Of a stretch of 64,000 bases of DNA, positions 35,830-48,210 are shown piece by piece. Below the pieces are notes generated by a model, which saw nothing but the letters and a program-made list of their open reading frames with translations, made no database searches and was not told the origin of the DNA. How positions within the stretch are numbered: position 1 is the first letter of the stretch; each line of letters opens with the position of its first letter. The DNA is taken from the NCBI RefSeq assembly GCF_900142845.1, contig NZ_FSRU01000002.1, positions 682,001 through 746,000 on the forward strand, in the 5' to 3' direction. The position numbers and the translations under genes are program-made. This DNA is from Paraburkholderia phenazinium. Its GTDB lineage: Bacteria; Pseudomonadota; Gammaproteobacteria; Burkholderiales; Burkholderiaceae.

Positions 35830-35881
35830 CTTATCCGGCGCACGCAGCGCCAGAGGGATTGATGGGGGCGTTAAGGCAGCC

Positions 35882-36223
35882 TTATAGGCAGCCGGTGATC
35901 GCGCCGGTTGCGTCGCTTCCGGCAGCGCCGCCGGAACGGAAACCGACCCATGAGCCCGTGCCGGTGTAGGCCGGGCGTACGACAGCCGCTGCGCCGTTAG
36001 GTGGTTGCTGGCCCGGCACATAAACGTCGAGTGCCTGATCGTTTGCCAGGGTGTCCTGCGAGACGACCTGTTGTTGCGAGCCGTCAGCCCACTTCTGGGC
36101 AATACATTGCGCGACGACTTTAGGCGGTTGCTGGCTTTGTCCAACGGATTGCACGCCAGCCGGCGGTTGGGCGGCGCAGGCAGAAATGGCCACGGTCAAA
36201 GCGATAAGCGGTAGGTATTTCAC
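35882..36223 (-). CDS. Small conserved lipoprotein
   Basis: 113 residues. MKYLPLIALTVAISACAA is a lipoprotein signal with lipobox ISAC, so Cys16 becomes acylated. The mature part has an AQCIAQKWADGSQQQVV block and a C-terminal Gly/Ala-rich region ending CL; two Cys residues could form a disulfide. I do not recognise a functional family. AGGAG-like GAGGAGATAAC lies before the start on the minus strand. It follows the esterase gene on the same strand after 116 bases. Confidence 0.72.
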   Translation of the reverse strand: MKYLPLIALTVAISACAAQPPAGVQSVGQSQQPPKVVAQCIAQKWADGSQQQVVSQDTLANDQALDVYVPGQQPPNGAAAVVRPAYTGTGSWVGFRSGGAAGSDATGAITGCL

Positions 36224-36339
36224 GTTATCTCCTCACAAAAGCGCTCGAGACGAGCCGGATTTCGCGGTTAGCGAAAGTGTCTGATCGACCTTCCCCGGCC
36301 ACGTTCCTCGTTCGTTCGCAACAAGATGTAAGAGCCTTG

Positions 36340-37035
36340 TCAGTGTGAGGAGCTGCTGTGCAGCAGGGGTTTGAGTGTCGTCCACACGTTATCGAGTAGC
36401 ACGGGCTGTGCCTGCTGGGTGGGATGCATCTGATCGGACTGGAACATTTCCGGTTTGTCCGCGATGCCTGCGAGGAGGAACGGCACGAGCGACGTGTGGA
36501 GTTCCTTCGACAACTGTTCATACAGGCCGTGGAACTTTTGCGTGTAGTCCGGGCCGTAATTGGGTGGCACGTACATGCCGACCAGCACGACCTTCGCATG
36601 ACCTTGTTGTGCTTCTTCGACGATCGTGCGCAAGTTGTCTTCGGTGGTCGAAAGCGGGACGCCGCGCAGCGCGTCGTTGGCGCCCAGCTCGACAATCACG
36701 ATGCTGGGCTTGAGCCGCAGCATCAGCTCGGGCATGCGGGCGCGTCCGCCGCTGGTGGTGTCGCCGCTGATGCTTGCGTTCGCAACGCTATAATCGATGC
36801 GCTCACTCGCCAGACGCTCGCGCATGAGCGCGACCCAACCCGTGTCGTGCGGCAGGCCGTACTCGGCGGAGATGCTGTCGCCGAGCACCATGATGACGGG
36901 TTTGGCCGTCTCCGGTGGCGTGGCGGCATGAGCCGCGAGCGGCAGCGTCGCGGCCAGCATGACCATGCCGAAGGCTGTGTTCAACGCGGCGGCGCGCGGC
37001 GCCGTCAGGCGCACTTTCAACCTACGCCTCACCAT
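36340..37035 (-). CDS. tesA: TesA-like SGNH esterase / lysophospholipase
   Basis: 231 residues from the ATG at 37035. The basic MVRRRLKVRL lead and following hydrophobic stretch ending AAHA make a plausible signal peptide; the later ATG at 36966 would lack positive charges. SGNH blocks are clear: GDSIS (block I Ser), the Gly of block II, GAND (block III), and DQMHP near the C-terminus with Asp and His. The family acts as periplasmic thioesterase, arylesterase and lysophospholipase. As in E. coli tesA-ybbA, it is divergent from an ABC ATPase gene, with the two start codons overlapping. Confidence 0.85.
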   Translation of the reverse strand: MVRRRLKVRLTAPRAAALNTAFGMVMLAATLPLAAHAATPPETAKPVIMVLGDSISAEYGLPHDTGWVALMRERLASERIDYSVANASISGDTTSGGRARMPELMLRLKPSIVIVELGANDALRGVPLSTTEDNLRTIVEEAQQGHAKVVLVGMYVPPNYGPDYTQKFHGLYEQLSKELHTSLVPFLLAGIADKPEMFQSDQMHPTQQAQPVLLDNVWTTLKPLLHSSSSH

Positions 37036-37720
37036 GCAAAAGAAAACTGATCCAGTCATCGAAGTGCGGGGGTTGTGCAAGAGGGTTAAGGATGCAACGG
37101 GCGAGCTAACGATTCTTGATCATATCGATCTTTCAATCGAAGGCGGCAGCAGCGTGGCCATTGTCGGCGCATCCGGGTCCGGCAAGTCTACGCTGCTAGG
37201 TTTGCTCGCAGGATTGGACAGCGCGACCTCAGGGTCGGTTCGGCTGCTGGGCCAGGAACTCACCGAGTTGAGCGAGGACGAGCGCGCGGCGTTGCGCAAC
37301 GGCTCGGTCGGCTTCGTGTTCCAGTCGTTTCAGTTGATGCCGCATTTGACGGCGCTCGAGAACGTGACCTTGCCGCTGGAGTTGCAAGGCGGCATCACGA
37401 CGCGCGATGCCGCCGCGCGTGCGCGTGGCCTGCTCGAACAGGTGGGACTGGGACAGCGCACCCGTCACTATCCCAAGCTGTTGTCGGGGGGCGAGCAGCA
37501 ACGTGTCGCACTTGCACGCGCCTTTGTCACCCATCCGGCTATTCTGTTTGCCGATGAACCCACCGGCAGTCTCGACGCCGCAACCGGACACGCGGTCATC
37601 GATCTGATGTTCGAGATGAACCGGGCCAACGGCGCAACCTTGATTCTGGTCACGCACGACATCGAACTCGCGCGTCGTTGCGATACCACGGTGACGATCG
37701 AGGCGGGGCGGCTCGCCTGA
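37034..37720 (+). CDS. ybbA: YbbA-like ABC transporter ATP-binding protein
   Basis: 228 residues from the ATG at 37034. Walker A GASGSGKST, Q-loop FVFQSFQLMP, signature LSGGEQQRVALARA, Walker B ILFADEPTGSLD and the H-loop VTHD are intact. The LolD/MacB-type arrangement matches YbbA. The E. coli partner permease ybbP is not next to it; pgi follows on the opposite strand, so the permease must be elsewhere or absent. No Shine-Dalgarno sequence is evident because the upstream bases are inside the divergent tesA gene. Confidence 0.85.
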   Translation: MQKKTDPVIEVRGLCKRVKDATGELTILDHIDLSIEGGSSVAIVGASGSGKSTLLGLLAGLDSATSGSVRLLGQELTELSEDERAALRNGSVGFVFQSFQLMPHLTALENVTLPLELQGGITTRDAAARARGLLEQVGLGQRTRHYPKLLSGGEQQRVALARAFVTHPAILFADEPTGSLDAATGHAVIDLMFEMNRANGATLILVTHDIELARRCDTTVTIEAGRLA

Positions 37721-37746
37721 GAGCTTAATGAAGCCGCGCAAAAGAA

Positions 37747-37772
37747 AAGCGGGCCGTCGACGGCCCGCTTTG
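37747..37772. terminator. Bidirectional palindromic terminator between ybbA and pgi
   Basis: A perfect 26-bp palindrome with arms AAAGCGGGCCGT and its complement lies between convergent genes. T tracts are only three long, so efficiency is uncertain. Confidence 0.65.
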
Positions 37773-37830
37773 CAATGGCAAAAAATCAGCGGGCGACGCT
37801 CAGGAAGCCGTCGCCGCGCATCTCACAGAC

Positions 37831-39453
<1,623 letters not shown>

Positions 39454-39695
39454 GGGATCGTCCGTCTAACGAAGGGGCACGAATGAAAGGCAGTGCGCAA
39501 AGCGCGGCCGCGGGGATGCTCTGGCGCGCTGTCGGGCTTCGGGTTCGCAACGGTTCCCGGCCGGTCAGCGCAGTCATTCAGTATAGCGGCCTTGGCGCGA
39601 AGCGGGCAGGGAGTTGGGCGGCGCGTCCAGATAGCGGGATGGCGGCGGGGTTTAAGGTGGCGGAGGAGTTCCCGGGAGGCGCCACCGCACGCGGC

Positions 39696-41303
39696 TCAAC
39701 CCGAATAGAACATCCGGTTTAGCAACTTGCGCACCATCGGCGCCAGCTCGCCCGCTGTCAGGCCGGCCGGACCGTCGCCCTGCGCCGTCAGCGTGTCGGC
39801 GGCGAGGCCGTGCAGATAGACGCCCGCCAACGCCGCCTCGTATGGCGGCAAGCGCTGCGCCAGCAAGGCGCCAATGATGCCGCCAAGCACGTCACCCGTG
39901 CCGCCTGTCGCGAGCGCGGCGTTGCCGGTCGGATTGACGGCAAACCGGCCATCCGGCGCGGCGATGACCGTGCCGGTTCCCTTCAGCACGATCACGCTGG
40001 CAAAGCGCGCCGTCAGGGCGCGCGCCGCGGCCAACCGGTCGCGCTGCACGGCGGGCGCGTCGCAGCCGAGCAGGCGCGCCGCTTCGAGCGGATGCGGCGT
40101 GAGCACGCACGGGTCGCCCTGCGCGCCGCGCGCCGCGACCCTGGCCGCCAGTGAGGCATCCACGGCCAGCAGGTTCAAGGCGTCGGCATCGAGCAGTTTG
40201 GGGACATCGAGCGCCAGCACGTCGTTGAGCACCTGGCTGGCGCGCTCGCGGTTGCCCATGCCGCAGCCGATCGCCAGCGCGTCCATCTTGTCGAGCGGCA
40301 GATCGTCGACGGGATGCAGCATCAGTTCCGGATGCGGCGGATCGTAGGGCGGGGCGCCCGCGCCGAGCAGCGCGACGTGGATTTTTCCCGCGCCGGTGTG
40401 CAGCGCGGCGCGCGCCGCAAGGATCGGCGCGCCGCACATGCCGGTGTCGCCGCCGACCACCGCGAGGCTGCCGAAGGAACCCTTGTTGGTCGAGAAATCG
40501 CGCGCCGGCAGGAAGCGGGCGAAGAGCGCCGGGGCGTTCAGTTGCACCGCCGTGCGGGCGGCGCTGGTCACGTGTTCCACGTCGATTGGCGCGAGCGTCA
40601 CGATGCCCGCCAGGTCGCGCCCCGAGGCCATGAAGAGACCCGGCTTCGCGCCGATGAAGGTGACGGTATGCGTGGCGCGCACTGCGGCGCCTGCGCCGAC
40701 TGCGTTGCCGGTGTCGCTGTCGAGCCCGCTCGGGACATCGAGCGCCAGCACCCGGCCTTGCCTCGCGCGTTGCGACAGGCTGTGCGCGAGGCTCGCGAAG
40801 ATGCCTTCGAGCGGCCGGGCGAGGCCGATGCCGAACATGCCGTCGACCAGCCAGCCATAGCGTTCGAACGATGCGGGTGGGGCAGCCGTGATCGCTACGC
40901 CGGCGGCACGCGCCTCGGCGAGTGCCCAGCGGGCGTCGTCCGGTTTGACCTCGACCGGCATGCAGACTTCTACCGCGATGCCCGCGCGCTGCAATTCGGC
41001 GGCAAGCACCAGCGCGTCGCCGCCGTTATTGCCGTGGCCTGCTGCGACCCAGACCGTGGCCGTGGCTGCGGCTGCGTTGTCGTGCGCGATCTGCTCGCGC
41101 AGAAAGCGGGCGGCGGCGTGGCCGGCACGCGCCATCAGTGTATGCGGCGGCAAGCCGGCCATGGCATCGGCCTCGATCGCGCGCAACTCGGCGACGCTAT
41201 AAAGCGCGAGCGGGAGATCGTGCGGGTTCAGCAGTTCGGAGGCAAGGGAGCGTGCAGCGGGCGCGGCGGGTGCGGCATGCGCGGCAGGGGTGGCTTCAGT
41301 CAT
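39696..41303 (-). CDS. nnr: Bifunctional NAD(P)HX epimerase/dehydratase
   Basis: 535 residues from the ATG at 41303 (MTEATPAAHAAP); an in-frame ATG 66 bases earlier only adds a low-complexity lead. The N-terminal YjeF_N epimerase half has AGHGNNGGDALVLAAEL, and the C-terminal ADP-dependent dehydratase half has NPTGNAALATGGTGDVLGG, with the GTGD nucleotide loop. Together they repair hydrated NADH and NADPH, formed spontaneously or by heat. Fusion of both activities is normal in bacteria. Confidence 0.92.
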   Translation of the reverse strand: MTEATPAAHAAPAAPAARSLASELLNPHDLPLALYSVAELRAIEADAMAGLPPHTLMARAGHAAARFLREQIAHDNAAAATATVWVAAGHGNNGGDALVLAAELQRAGIAVEVCMPVEVKPDDARWALAEARAAGVAITAAPPASFERYGWLVDGMFGIGLARPLEGIFASLAHSLSQRARQGRVLALDVPSGLDSDTGNAVGAGAAVRATHTVTFIGAKPGLFMASGRDLAGIVTLAPIDVEHVTSAARTAVQLNAPALFARFLPARDFSTNKGSFGSLAVVGGDTGMCGAPILAARAALHTGAGKIHVALLGAGAPPYDPPHPELMLHPVDDLPLDKMDALAIGCGMGNRERASQVLNDVLALDVPKLLDADALNLLAVDASLAARVAARGAQGDPCVLTPHPLEAARLLGCDAPAVQRDRLAAARALTARFASVIVLKGTGTVIAAPDGRFAVNPTGNAALATGGTGDVLGGIIGALLAQRLPPYEAALAGVYLHGLAADTLTAQGDGPAGLTAGELAPMVRKLLNRMFYSG

Positions 41304-41575
41304 GGCAGTCTCGAGCGTTGCCCGGGGCGTCGACTCCGAGCGTGGAGCCCGGGCGTTGCCGCGAGGCATTGACCCAGGCCTTCACCCAGGGCGTGTCCCC
41401 GGACGGTATGGAACTGCCATGGTAGATGAATGCGTGCGCAGTGGTGGGGCGGTTCGGCAAGCGTTCAACTCAGTCGGAGTCTCCACAAGCCTCGGTGAGT
41501 CCAGGCGGGCCGAGCCAAACCCGCCTCAGCCCGAGCTTCCTTCAGCCAGGCCACCCTGAACCCGCCAGGCTCGCT

Positions 41576-42877
41576 TCAGCGCCCGAAGCGCTCCGGCCGC
41601 AACGCGGCGAGCGTGTCCGCCGGCAGTTCCGGCGTGACGCCGCCGATCAGATCCGCCACCAGCCTGGCGGCCCCGCAAGCGAGTCCCCAGCCGGCCGGTC
41701 CATGCCCGGCGTTGACGAACAGGCGCGGATGCAACGCATTGCCGACCAGCGGCAAGCCATCCGGGGACAGCAGCTTGAGTCCATCCCACGACAGCGCCGC
41801 CGAAATTTTGGCCGCGCCTGGAATCCAGTCGTGCGTGGCCTGGCCGAGCAGCGCCAGAGCATCCTTGGTGACCGCCTCGGAGAGCGGCTTGTCGGCCTGG
41901 CCTGCGCCTTGCAGCACCGCGCCGCCGGCGATGCGCAGCCGGTGGTTCATGCGGGTGATGGTGATGCGCTTCACGGCATCGACGATCGCCACATGCGGCG
42001 CGCATTCCTCATGGGCAATCGGCGCGGACAGCGTATGCAGGCGCAACGGATGCAACGGCACGCGCAAGCCGAGCCGCTCGAGCAGCGGCAGCGTGCCGGT
42101 ACCGGCCGCGACCACGATGGCATCGGCGTTGATCACGTCGACTTCGCGGCTCGAGGTGAGTTCGCCCAGCCGCGGCGCCAGTTCGACGGCCGCGCGTTGC
42201 CCGTCGAGCCGGATGGCCTCGACTTCGCGGTTCAGCATGAACTGGACGCCGCCCTGGGTGTCGAGCGTCTGCTTGATGAGCTTGGTGAAGAGCGGGCAGT
42301 TCGCGGTGCGTTCCTGATCGAACAGGACGCCGCCGGCGAACTCCGGGTCGGTCGGCACCGAATGTTCGAACGCGGCGCACTCGGCGGGCGTCAGCACGTG
42401 GTGCGGGACTTCGTATTGGCGCAGCAACTCGAGCGCCGGCTGGGTCTGCTGCCATTCCTGCGCCGAGCGCGTGAGGTACAGCACGCCGTTCGACTGTTCG
42501 AATTCGAGTCCGAACCGGGCTTCCACGTCAGCCATCGCGTCGCGCGAGGCCTCGATCAGCGGCCGCAGCAGCCCATATTGCCGGCTGAAGGCCTGCGGTT
42601 CCTGCCAGCTGGACAACTGTTTTTCGAACAGGCGCGCGGCGCCGTTAAACCCCGTTTTGCGGATCACGCCGCTTTTGGCGCCCTGGCGGCTGTGCATGAA
42701 GGTCGGGCCAAACCAGACGTCGAGCGGCGTGGGCAGCACGGTGCCGCCGTGGCCGTAGGTCGCGCCTTGCGCGACCGTCGCAAAGCGTTCGACTACGCAT
42801 ACGCGGTGGCCGGCAGCACGCAACTGATAAGCGGTGGCGACGCCCGCAATTCCGCCGCCAATGACGATGACATCCAT
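41576..42877 (-). CDS. dadA: D-amino-acid dehydrogenase-type FAD oxidoreductase
   Basis: 433 residues from the ATG at 42877; a start at 42904 would put residues ahead of the FAD fold. MDVIVIGGGIAGVATAYQLRAAGHRV is the dinucleotide fold at the extreme N-terminus, followed by GATYGHGG. The C-terminal part GLKLLSPDGLPLVGNA and VNAGHGPAGWGLACG are DadA/DAO-family signatures. DadA oxidises D-amino acids, feeding electrons to the respiratory chain. No alanine racemase gene is adjacent, so the exact substrate is uncertain; hence the symbol is tentative. Confidence 0.8.
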   Translation of the reverse strand: MDVIVIGGGIAGVATAYQLRAAGHRVCVVERFATVAQGATYGHGGTVLPTPLDVWFGPTFMHSRQGAKSGVIRKTGFNGAARLFEKQLSSWQEPQAFSRQYGLLRPLIEASRDAMADVEARFGLEFEQSNGVLYLTRSAQEWQQTQPALELLRQYEVPHHVLTPAECAAFEHSVPTDPEFAGGVLFDQERTANCPLFTKLIKQTLDTQGGVQFMLNREVEAIRLDGQRAAVELAPRLGELTSSREVDVINADAIVVAAGTGTLPLLERLGLRVPLHPLRLHTLSAPIAHEECAPHVAIVDAVKRITITRMNHRLRIAGGAVLQGAGQADKPLSEAVTKDALALLGQATHDWIPGAAKISAALSWDGLKLLSPDGLPLVGNALHPRLFVNAGHGPAGWGLACGAARLVADLIGGVTPELPADTLAALRPERFGR

Positions 42878-43189
42878 GTTTGATTCGATTTGCCGGCGGA
42901 ACACGAGTGGCAGGCGTTCCCCGTAGGCGTGGCATGCGGCGCAGACGAAGGCTTCTGCGCCGATCTGATGAAAGGCCGAATGATATCAGTCAAACAGGTC
43001 AGGCGCGCAGGCGCGGGAGTATCCCGAAAACGGCCGGCCGTGCGTCCCGACGCTCGCCAAAACGCCACGGACACGCCACCCGGACGCTTCTGGCAGGGGC
43101 GCTGGAGGGTCTTCCCGGGGTATAATCTCGGACTTCCCTTTCGCCTCACGTCGCCTGCACGCGCGACTCATAGACGCAACGTCAAGTCC
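42878..43189. promoter_or_regulatory. Divergent dadA-purL intergenic region with purL -10
   Basis: 312 bases separate the two divergent starts. TATAAT at 43121-43126, about 65 bases before the purL ATG, is a consensus -10; the -35 zone (43098-43103) is poor. The frame upstream of purL is open but has no family similarity and is not regarded as coding. No purine-repressor palindrome or riboswitch was recognised. Confidence 0.55.
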
Positions 43190-46100
43190 ATGGCCCACTT
43201 CTCGTGTTTCCCCGGCGCTTCGGCCCTCTCCGATTTCCGTCAAACCCGCCTGCTCGAGACGCTTACGCGCATCGATCCCAACATCACCGGTGTGCGCGGA
43301 CAGTATCTGCACTTCGTCAATTCGCAAACGCCGCTTGCGGCTGAAGACAGCGCGAAGATCGAGGCGCTGATGCACTACGGCGATCCGTTCGCCGACGCGA
43401 AGGAGCGCGGCGCCGCCGAGACGTTCCTCGTGGTGCCCCGGTTCGGCACGGTGTCGCCGTGGGCCAGCAAGGCGACGGATATCGCGCACCACTGCGGTCT
43501 CACGCAGGTGCGGCGCATCGAGCGCGGCGTCGAATATACGGTCACGCTCAAGAGCGGCCTGCTGGGCGGCAAGAAAACCCTTTCCGACGAAGCACGCGAG
43601 GCCGTGGTGGCCGCGCTGCACGACCGCATGACCGAGAGCGTGGCGCCGTCGCGCGAGCACGCCATGCATCTGTTCGACGAACTGCCGGCCAAGCCGCTGC
43701 AAACCGTCGACGTGCTGGGCCACGGGCGCGGCGCGCTGGAAACGGCCAACGCGGAACTGGGCCTCGCGCTCGCGGACGACGAGATCGACTATCTGGTCGA
43801 CGCCTTCACGAAGCTCGGCCGCAATCCGACCGACGTCGAACTGATGATGTTCGCGCAGGCCAACAGCGAGCACTGCCGCCACAAGATTTTCAACGCGGAT
43901 TGGACCATCGACGGCGAGAAGCAGGACATCTCCCTGTTCAACATGATCCGCAACACCGAGAAGCTCAATCCGCAAGGCACGATCGTCGCGTATTCGGATA
44001 ACTCGGCGATCATGGCGGGCGGCGTGGCCGAACGCTGGTTCCCGCGCAAGCCGGGGCAGACTGATAGCGCAGGCGAACTGGCCGAGCACTACGGCCGCCA
44101 CACCGAGCTGACGCACACGCTCATGAAGGTGGAGACGCACAACCACCCGACCGCGATCTCGCCGTTCCCGGGTGCAGCGACCGGCGCGGGCGGCGAAATC
44201 CGCGACGAAGGCGCGACCGGCCGCGGCGCGCGTCCGAAGGCCGGTCTGGCGGGCTTCACCGTGTCGAACCTCGATTTGCCGGATGCGCGCGAAGCATGGG
44301 AAAACGCCCGTGACGCCGTGCAGCCGGTCGGCCACCGCAACCCGGCCGACGCGCAGGGCGTGTATGGCCGCCCGGATCGCATCGCCTCGCCGCTGCAGAT
44401 CATGATCGACGGGCCGCTCGGCGGCGCGGCGTTCAACAACGAATTTGGCCGGCCGAACCTGGGCGGGTACTTCCGGGCCTACGAGCAGAACGTGGCGGGC
44501 GTCGTGCGCGGCTACCACAAACCGATCATGATCGCCGGTGGTATCGGCAACATCTCGGATCAGCACACCCACAAGCACGATCTGCCGGAAGGCTCGCTGC
44601 TGATCCAGATCGGCGGCCCGGGCATGCGCATCGGCATGGGCGGCGGCGCGGCCAGCTCGATGGCGACCGGCACGAACACCGCCGAGCTCGACTTCGACTC
44701 GGTGCAGCGTGGCAACCCGGAAATCGAACGGCGCGCGCAGGAAGTCATCAACGCCTGCTGGCAGTTGGGCGAGAAAAACCCGATCCTCAGCATTCACGAC
44801 GTGGGCGCGGGCGGTCTGTCGAACGCGTTCCCTGAAGTGGTGGACGGCGCAAGCAAAGGCGCGATTTTCGAACTGCGCAAGATCCAGCTCGAAGAAAGCG
44901 GTCTGTCGCCGCGCGAGATCTGGTCGAACGAAGCGCAAGAGCGCTATGTACTGGCGATTGCGCCGGCCGATCTGGCCGAATTCCAGGCCATCTGCGAACG
45001 CGAGCGCTGCCCGTTCGCGGTGATCGGCACGGCGACCAACGAACGTCAGTTGAAGCTGATCGACACCGAACAGAAAGACGACAACGCGCACCAGCCGGTC
45101 GACATGCCGATGGAAGTGCTGCTCGGCAAAGCGCCGCGCATGCATCGCGATGTGAAGCACGTCGAGAAGACGCTGCTGCCGGTCGACGTCACGGGCGTCA
45201 CGTTGTCGGAAGTCGCGGTGAGCGTGCTGCGCCATCCCACGGTGGCCAGCAAGTCGTTCCTGATTACCATTGGCGACCGCTCGGTGGGCGGCACGACCGC
45301 GCGTGACCAGATGGTCGGCCCGTGGCAGGTGCCCGTTGCCGACGTGGCGATCACCACAATGGACTACGCCGGTTTCCGCGGCGAAGCCATGACCATGGCC
45401 GAGCGCACGCCGCTCGCCGTGATCGACGCGCCGGCCTCGGGCCGGATGGCGGTCGGCGAGGCGGTCACGAACATCGCCGCAGCGCCGATCGCGTCGCTCG
45501 ACAAGCTGAAGCTGTCGGCGAACTGGATGGCTGCTTGCGGCGCGCCGGGCGAAGACGCGGCGCTGTACGACACCGTCAAGGCGATCGGTATGGAACTGTG
45601 CCCCGCGCTCGGCATTAGCATTCCGGTGGGCAAAGATTCGCTGTCGATGCGCACCAAGTGGCAAGACCAGGGCGTGGCGAAGGAAGTGGTCGCGCCGGTC
45701 TCGCTGATCATCTCGGCGTTCGCACCGGTCGAAGACGTGCGCGGCCATCTGACGCCGCAACTGCGCCGTGCCGACGAAGCGGGCGACAGCGTGCTGATCG
45801 CCATCGACCTGGGCCGCGGCAAGCATCGCCTCGGCGGCAGTATCCTCGCGCAGGTCACGCAGCAGGTGGGCGATACCACGCCGGACGTCGACGATCCGGA
45901 AGATCTGAAGCGCTTCTTCGCCGCCATCCAGGCGCTGAACGGCGACGGCAAGCTGCTTGCTTACCACGACCGCTCGGACGGCGGCCTGTGGGCGACGGTG
46001 TGCGAAATGGCGTTTGCGGGTCACGTGGGCGTGTCGCTGAACGTCGACATGCTGACGCTCGATCCGAACCACGAATTCGACTATGGCGACGCCAAAGATT

Positions 46101-47272
46101 GGGCCAAGCAGACCAGCGGCCGCCGCGAAGACCGCACGATCCGCGCGCTCTTCAACGAGGAACTGGGTGCGGTGATCCAGGTGCGGGCGCAGGATCGCGA
46201 TGCCGTGCTGGCGGCGCTGCGTGAACATGGCCTGTCGGCGTGCTCGCACGTGGTCGGCAAGATCAACGAACGCGATACGATCGAAATCTACCGCGACGCC
46301 AAGAAGATCTACGAAGCGCCGCGTACCGAACTGCATCGTGCGTGGAGCGAAGTGAGCTGGCGCATCTCGCGTCTGCGCGACAACCCGGCTTGCGCGGATG
46401 CCGAATACGACACGCTGCTCGACGCCGCCGATCCGGGCATCACGCCGCAACTGAGCTTCAATCCGGCTGAAGACGTGGCTGCGCCGTTCATCGGCAAGGG
46501 CGCGCGTCCGCGTGTGGCGATCCTGCGTGAGCAGGGCGTCAACTCGCACCTCGAAACCGCGTACGCGTTCGATCGCGCCGGTTTCGACGCGTACGACGTG
46601 CATATGAGCGACCTGCTGGCCGGTCGCGCCACGCTCGCGGACTTCGCCGGTGCGGTGGCGTGCGGCGGCTTCTCGTACGGCGACGTGCTGGGGGCAGGCG
46701 AGGGCTGGGCGAAAACGATCCGCTTCAACGCGCAACTGGCGGATATGTTCGCTGCGTTCTTCGGTCGTAGCGATACGTTCGCGCTGGGCATCTGCAACGG
46801 CTGCCAGATGATGAGCAGCCTCGCGTCGATGATCCCGGGCGCAGAGGCCTGGCCGAAGTTCACGCGCAACAAGTCGGAGAAATTCGAAGCGCGCTTCTCG
46901 CTCGTCGAAGTGCAGCAGTCGCCGTCGCTGTTCTTTACGGGTATGGAAGGCTCGCGGATTCCGGTGGCCGTTGCTCACGGCGAAGGTTTCGCCGACTTTT
47001 CGCAGCAAGGCGACGCCTCGAAGGTGGCGGTCGCGATGCGCTTCGTCGATCACCGCGGCCAGGCTACCGAGCACTATCCGTTCAATCCGAACGGCTCGCC
47101 GGACGGCATTACCTCGGTGACGACGCCCGATGGCCGCTTCACCGTTCTGATGCCGCACACGGAGCGCGTCCATCGCACAGTGCAGATGAGCTGGCATCCG
47201 GAAGGCTGGAGCGCCAACGACGGTAGCCCGTGGCTGCGCGTGTTCCAGAACGCGCGACGCTGGTTGGGTTGA
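43190..47272 (+). CDS. purL: Phosphoribosylformylglycinamidine synthase
   Basis: 1360 residues from the ATG at 43190 ([16 protein letters not shown]), the large single-chain form of beta- and gammaproteobacteria (1295 in E. coli). The FGAM synthase domains carry [32 protein letters not shown] and GGGAASSM. The C-terminal glutamine amidotransferase domain has the nucleophile Cys in GICNGCQMM and a CGGFSYGD loop. It converts FGAR to FGAM with glutamine in purine synthesis. A long plus-strand extension upstream to 42890 is spurious. A 17-bp stem terminator follows. Confidence 0.98.
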   Translation: MAHFSCFPGASALSDFRQTRLLETLTRIDPNITGVRGQYLHFVNSQTPLAAEDSAKIEALMHYGDPFADAKERGAAETFLVVPRFGTVSPWASKATDIAHHCGLTQVRRIERGVEYTVTLKSGLLGGKKTLSDEAREAVVAALHDRMTESVAPSREHAMHLFDELPAKPLQTVDVLGHGRGALETANAELGLALADDEIDYLVDAFTKLGRNPTDVELMMFAQANSEHCRHKIFNADWTIDGEKQDISLFNMIRNTEKLNPQGTIVAYSDNSAIMAGGVAERWFPRKPGQTDSAGELAEHYGRHTELTHTLMKVETHNHPTAISPFPGAATGAGGEIRDEGATGRGARPKAGLAGFTVSNLDLPDAREAWENARDAVQPVGHRNPADAQGVYGRPDRIASPLQIMIDGPLGGAAFNNEFGRPNLGGYFRAYEQNVAGVVRGYHKPIMIAGGIGNISDQHTHKHDLPEGSLLIQIGGPGMRIGMGGGAASSMATGTNTAELDFDSVQRGNPEIERRAQEVINACWQLGEKNPILSIHDVGAGGLSNAFPEVVDGASKGAIFELRKIQLEESGLSPREIWSNEAQERYVLAIAPADLAEFQAICERERCPFAVIGTATNERQLKLIDTEQKDDNAHQPVDMPMEVLLGKAPRMHRDVKHVEKTLLPVDVTGVTLSEVAVSVLRHPTVASKSFLITIGDRSVGGTTARDQMVGPWQVPVADVAITTMDYAGFRGEAMTMAERTPLAVIDAPASGRMAVGEAVTNIAAAPIASLDKLKLSANWMAACGAPGEDAALYDTVKAIGMELCPALGISIPVGKDSLSMRTKWQDQGVAKEVVAPVSLIISAFAPVEDVRGHLTPQLRRADEAGDSVLIAIDLGRGKHRLGGSILAQVTQQVGDTTPDVDDPEDLKRFFAAIQALNGDGKLLAYHDRSDGGLWATVCEMAFAGHVGVSLNVDMLTLDPNHEFDYGDAKDWAKQTSGRREDRTIRALFNEELGAVIQVRAQDRDAVLAALREHGLSACSHVVGKINERDTIEIYRDAKKIYEAPRTELHRAWSEVSWRISRLRDNPACADAEYDTLLDAADPGITPQLSFNPAEDVAAPFIGKGARPRVAILREQGVNSHLETAYAFDRAGFDAYDVHMSDLLAGRATLADFAGAVACGGFSYGDVLGAGEGWAKTIRFNAQLADMFAAFFGRSDTFALGICNGCQMMSSLASMIPGAEAWPKFTRNKSEKFEARFSLVEVQQSPSLFFTGMEGSRIPVAVAHGEGFADFSQQGDASKVAVAMRFVDHRGQATEHYPFNPNGSPDGITSVTTPDGRFTVLMPHTERVHRTVQMSWHPEGWSANDGSPWLRVFQNARRWLG

Positions 47273-47293
47273 TGCGTTAAGCCAAGCCGTTAG

Positions 47294-47329
47294 AAACGAC
47301 AAAGCCGCCCGAGGGCGGCTTTGTCGTTT
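47294..47329. terminator. Strong intrinsic terminator after purL
   Basis: AAACGACAAAGCCGCCC, loop GA, and its exact complement (47313-47329) give a 17-bp perfect stem. It sits between convergent purL and the parvulin gene and may serve both. Confidence 0.8.
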
Positions 47330-47420
47330 GCGGGCGAGGCGAAAGTGAAGTCACCCGGCCCGTCAGTCAACAGCAACGCCAGAGCGAACCCCAGCGTCTA
47401 ACTGTCCTTACTGAAGGTGC

Positions 47421-48200
47421 TTACTGAACCTTCGCGTTCTTCCGCAGGTTTTCTTCAAACGCCTGCAGCTTTTCCTGCTGGATCTGCTGGACGATCTGCG
47501 CACGCACCTGCTCGAGCGGCGGCGGCGTGATGTCGCGCGTGTCGTCGAGACGGATGATGTGCCAGCCGAATTGCGTGTGCACCGGCGTGTCGGTCATCTG
47601 GCCTTTCTGCAGCTTCTCGGCCGCAGCGGCGAACTCAGGCACATACGCCTTCGGATCCGACCAGTCCAGGTCGCCACCGTTCTTGCCCGATCCCGGGTCC
47701 TTCGAGTATTGCTTGGCAAGGTCTTCGAACGAAGCGCCGGCCTTGATCTTGGCGATCAGGTCCTGAGCCTGCTGCTCGTTGTCGACGAGGATGTGGTGCA
47801 GGTGATATTCCTTGCCGCCCGCGTCCTTCACAAGCGTGTCATAGCGTGCTTTGACTTCCGCGTCGGTCGGCTGGTTGTTCTTTACGAAGTCTTCGATCAG
47901 CGCGCGCAGCACGACGGTCTGCTGAGCCACGGCGACTTGCGCCTTGACGTCCGGACGGTTCGGGATGCCGCGGCGAGCCGCTTCCTGCATCAGGATTTCG
48001 CGGTTGATCAGCTCTTCGCGTACGGCCGCCTGCAACTGCGGCGAGTCCTGCTGGCCCTGATGGACGAGTTGCTCGACGAGCGCGTCGACGCGTGCCTTCG
48101 GGATCGGCGTGCCGTTGACGACGGCGATGTTCTGTGCAAACGCAGGCGCAGCCGCAAAAGCGGCCAGCAATACCCAGAGGCGGGTTTTCTTCAAGGTCAT
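47421..48200 (-). CDS. Periplasmic parvulin-type peptidyl-prolyl isomerase
   Basis: 259 residues from the ATG at 48200, which has AGGAAA seven bases upstream; longer in-frame starts overlap bolA. MTLKKTRLWVLLAAFAAAPAFAQ is a signal peptide with cleavage after AFA. A SurA/PrsA-like helical part (AAVREELINREILMQEAARRG) is followed by the parvulin domain (HLHHILVDNEQQAQDLI, DLAKQYSKDPGSGKNGGDLDW, VHTQFGWHIIRLDD). It assists folding of exported proteins. It is last in the run msrB-yciB-bolA-parvulin. Confidence 0.9.
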   Translation of the reverse strand: MTLKKTRLWVLLAAFAAAPAFAQNIAVVNGTPIPKARVDALVEQLVHQGQQDSPQLQAAVREELINREILMQEAARRGIPNRPDVKAQVAVAQQTVVLRALIEDFVKNNQPTDAEVKARYDTLVKDAGGKEYHLHHILVDNEQQAQDLIAKIKAGASFEDLAKQYSKDPGSGKNGGDLDWSDPKAYVPEFAAAAEKLQKGQMTDTPVHTQFGWHIIRLDDTRDITPPPLEQVRAQIVQQIQQEKLQAFEENLRKNAKVQ

Positions 48201-48210
48201 CGGAAGTTTC

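Noticed and set aside
42890..43189. Upstream extension of purL by 100 codons
   Set aside because: The added residues have no PurL similarity and include a consensus TATAAT; the enzyme starts normally at MAHFSCFPG.
42986..47302. A minus-strand open frame of more than 1400 codons antisense to purL
   Set aside because: It is Arg/His/Val/Ala-rich with no domain pattern and lies exactly opposite purL; it results from high GC at third positions.
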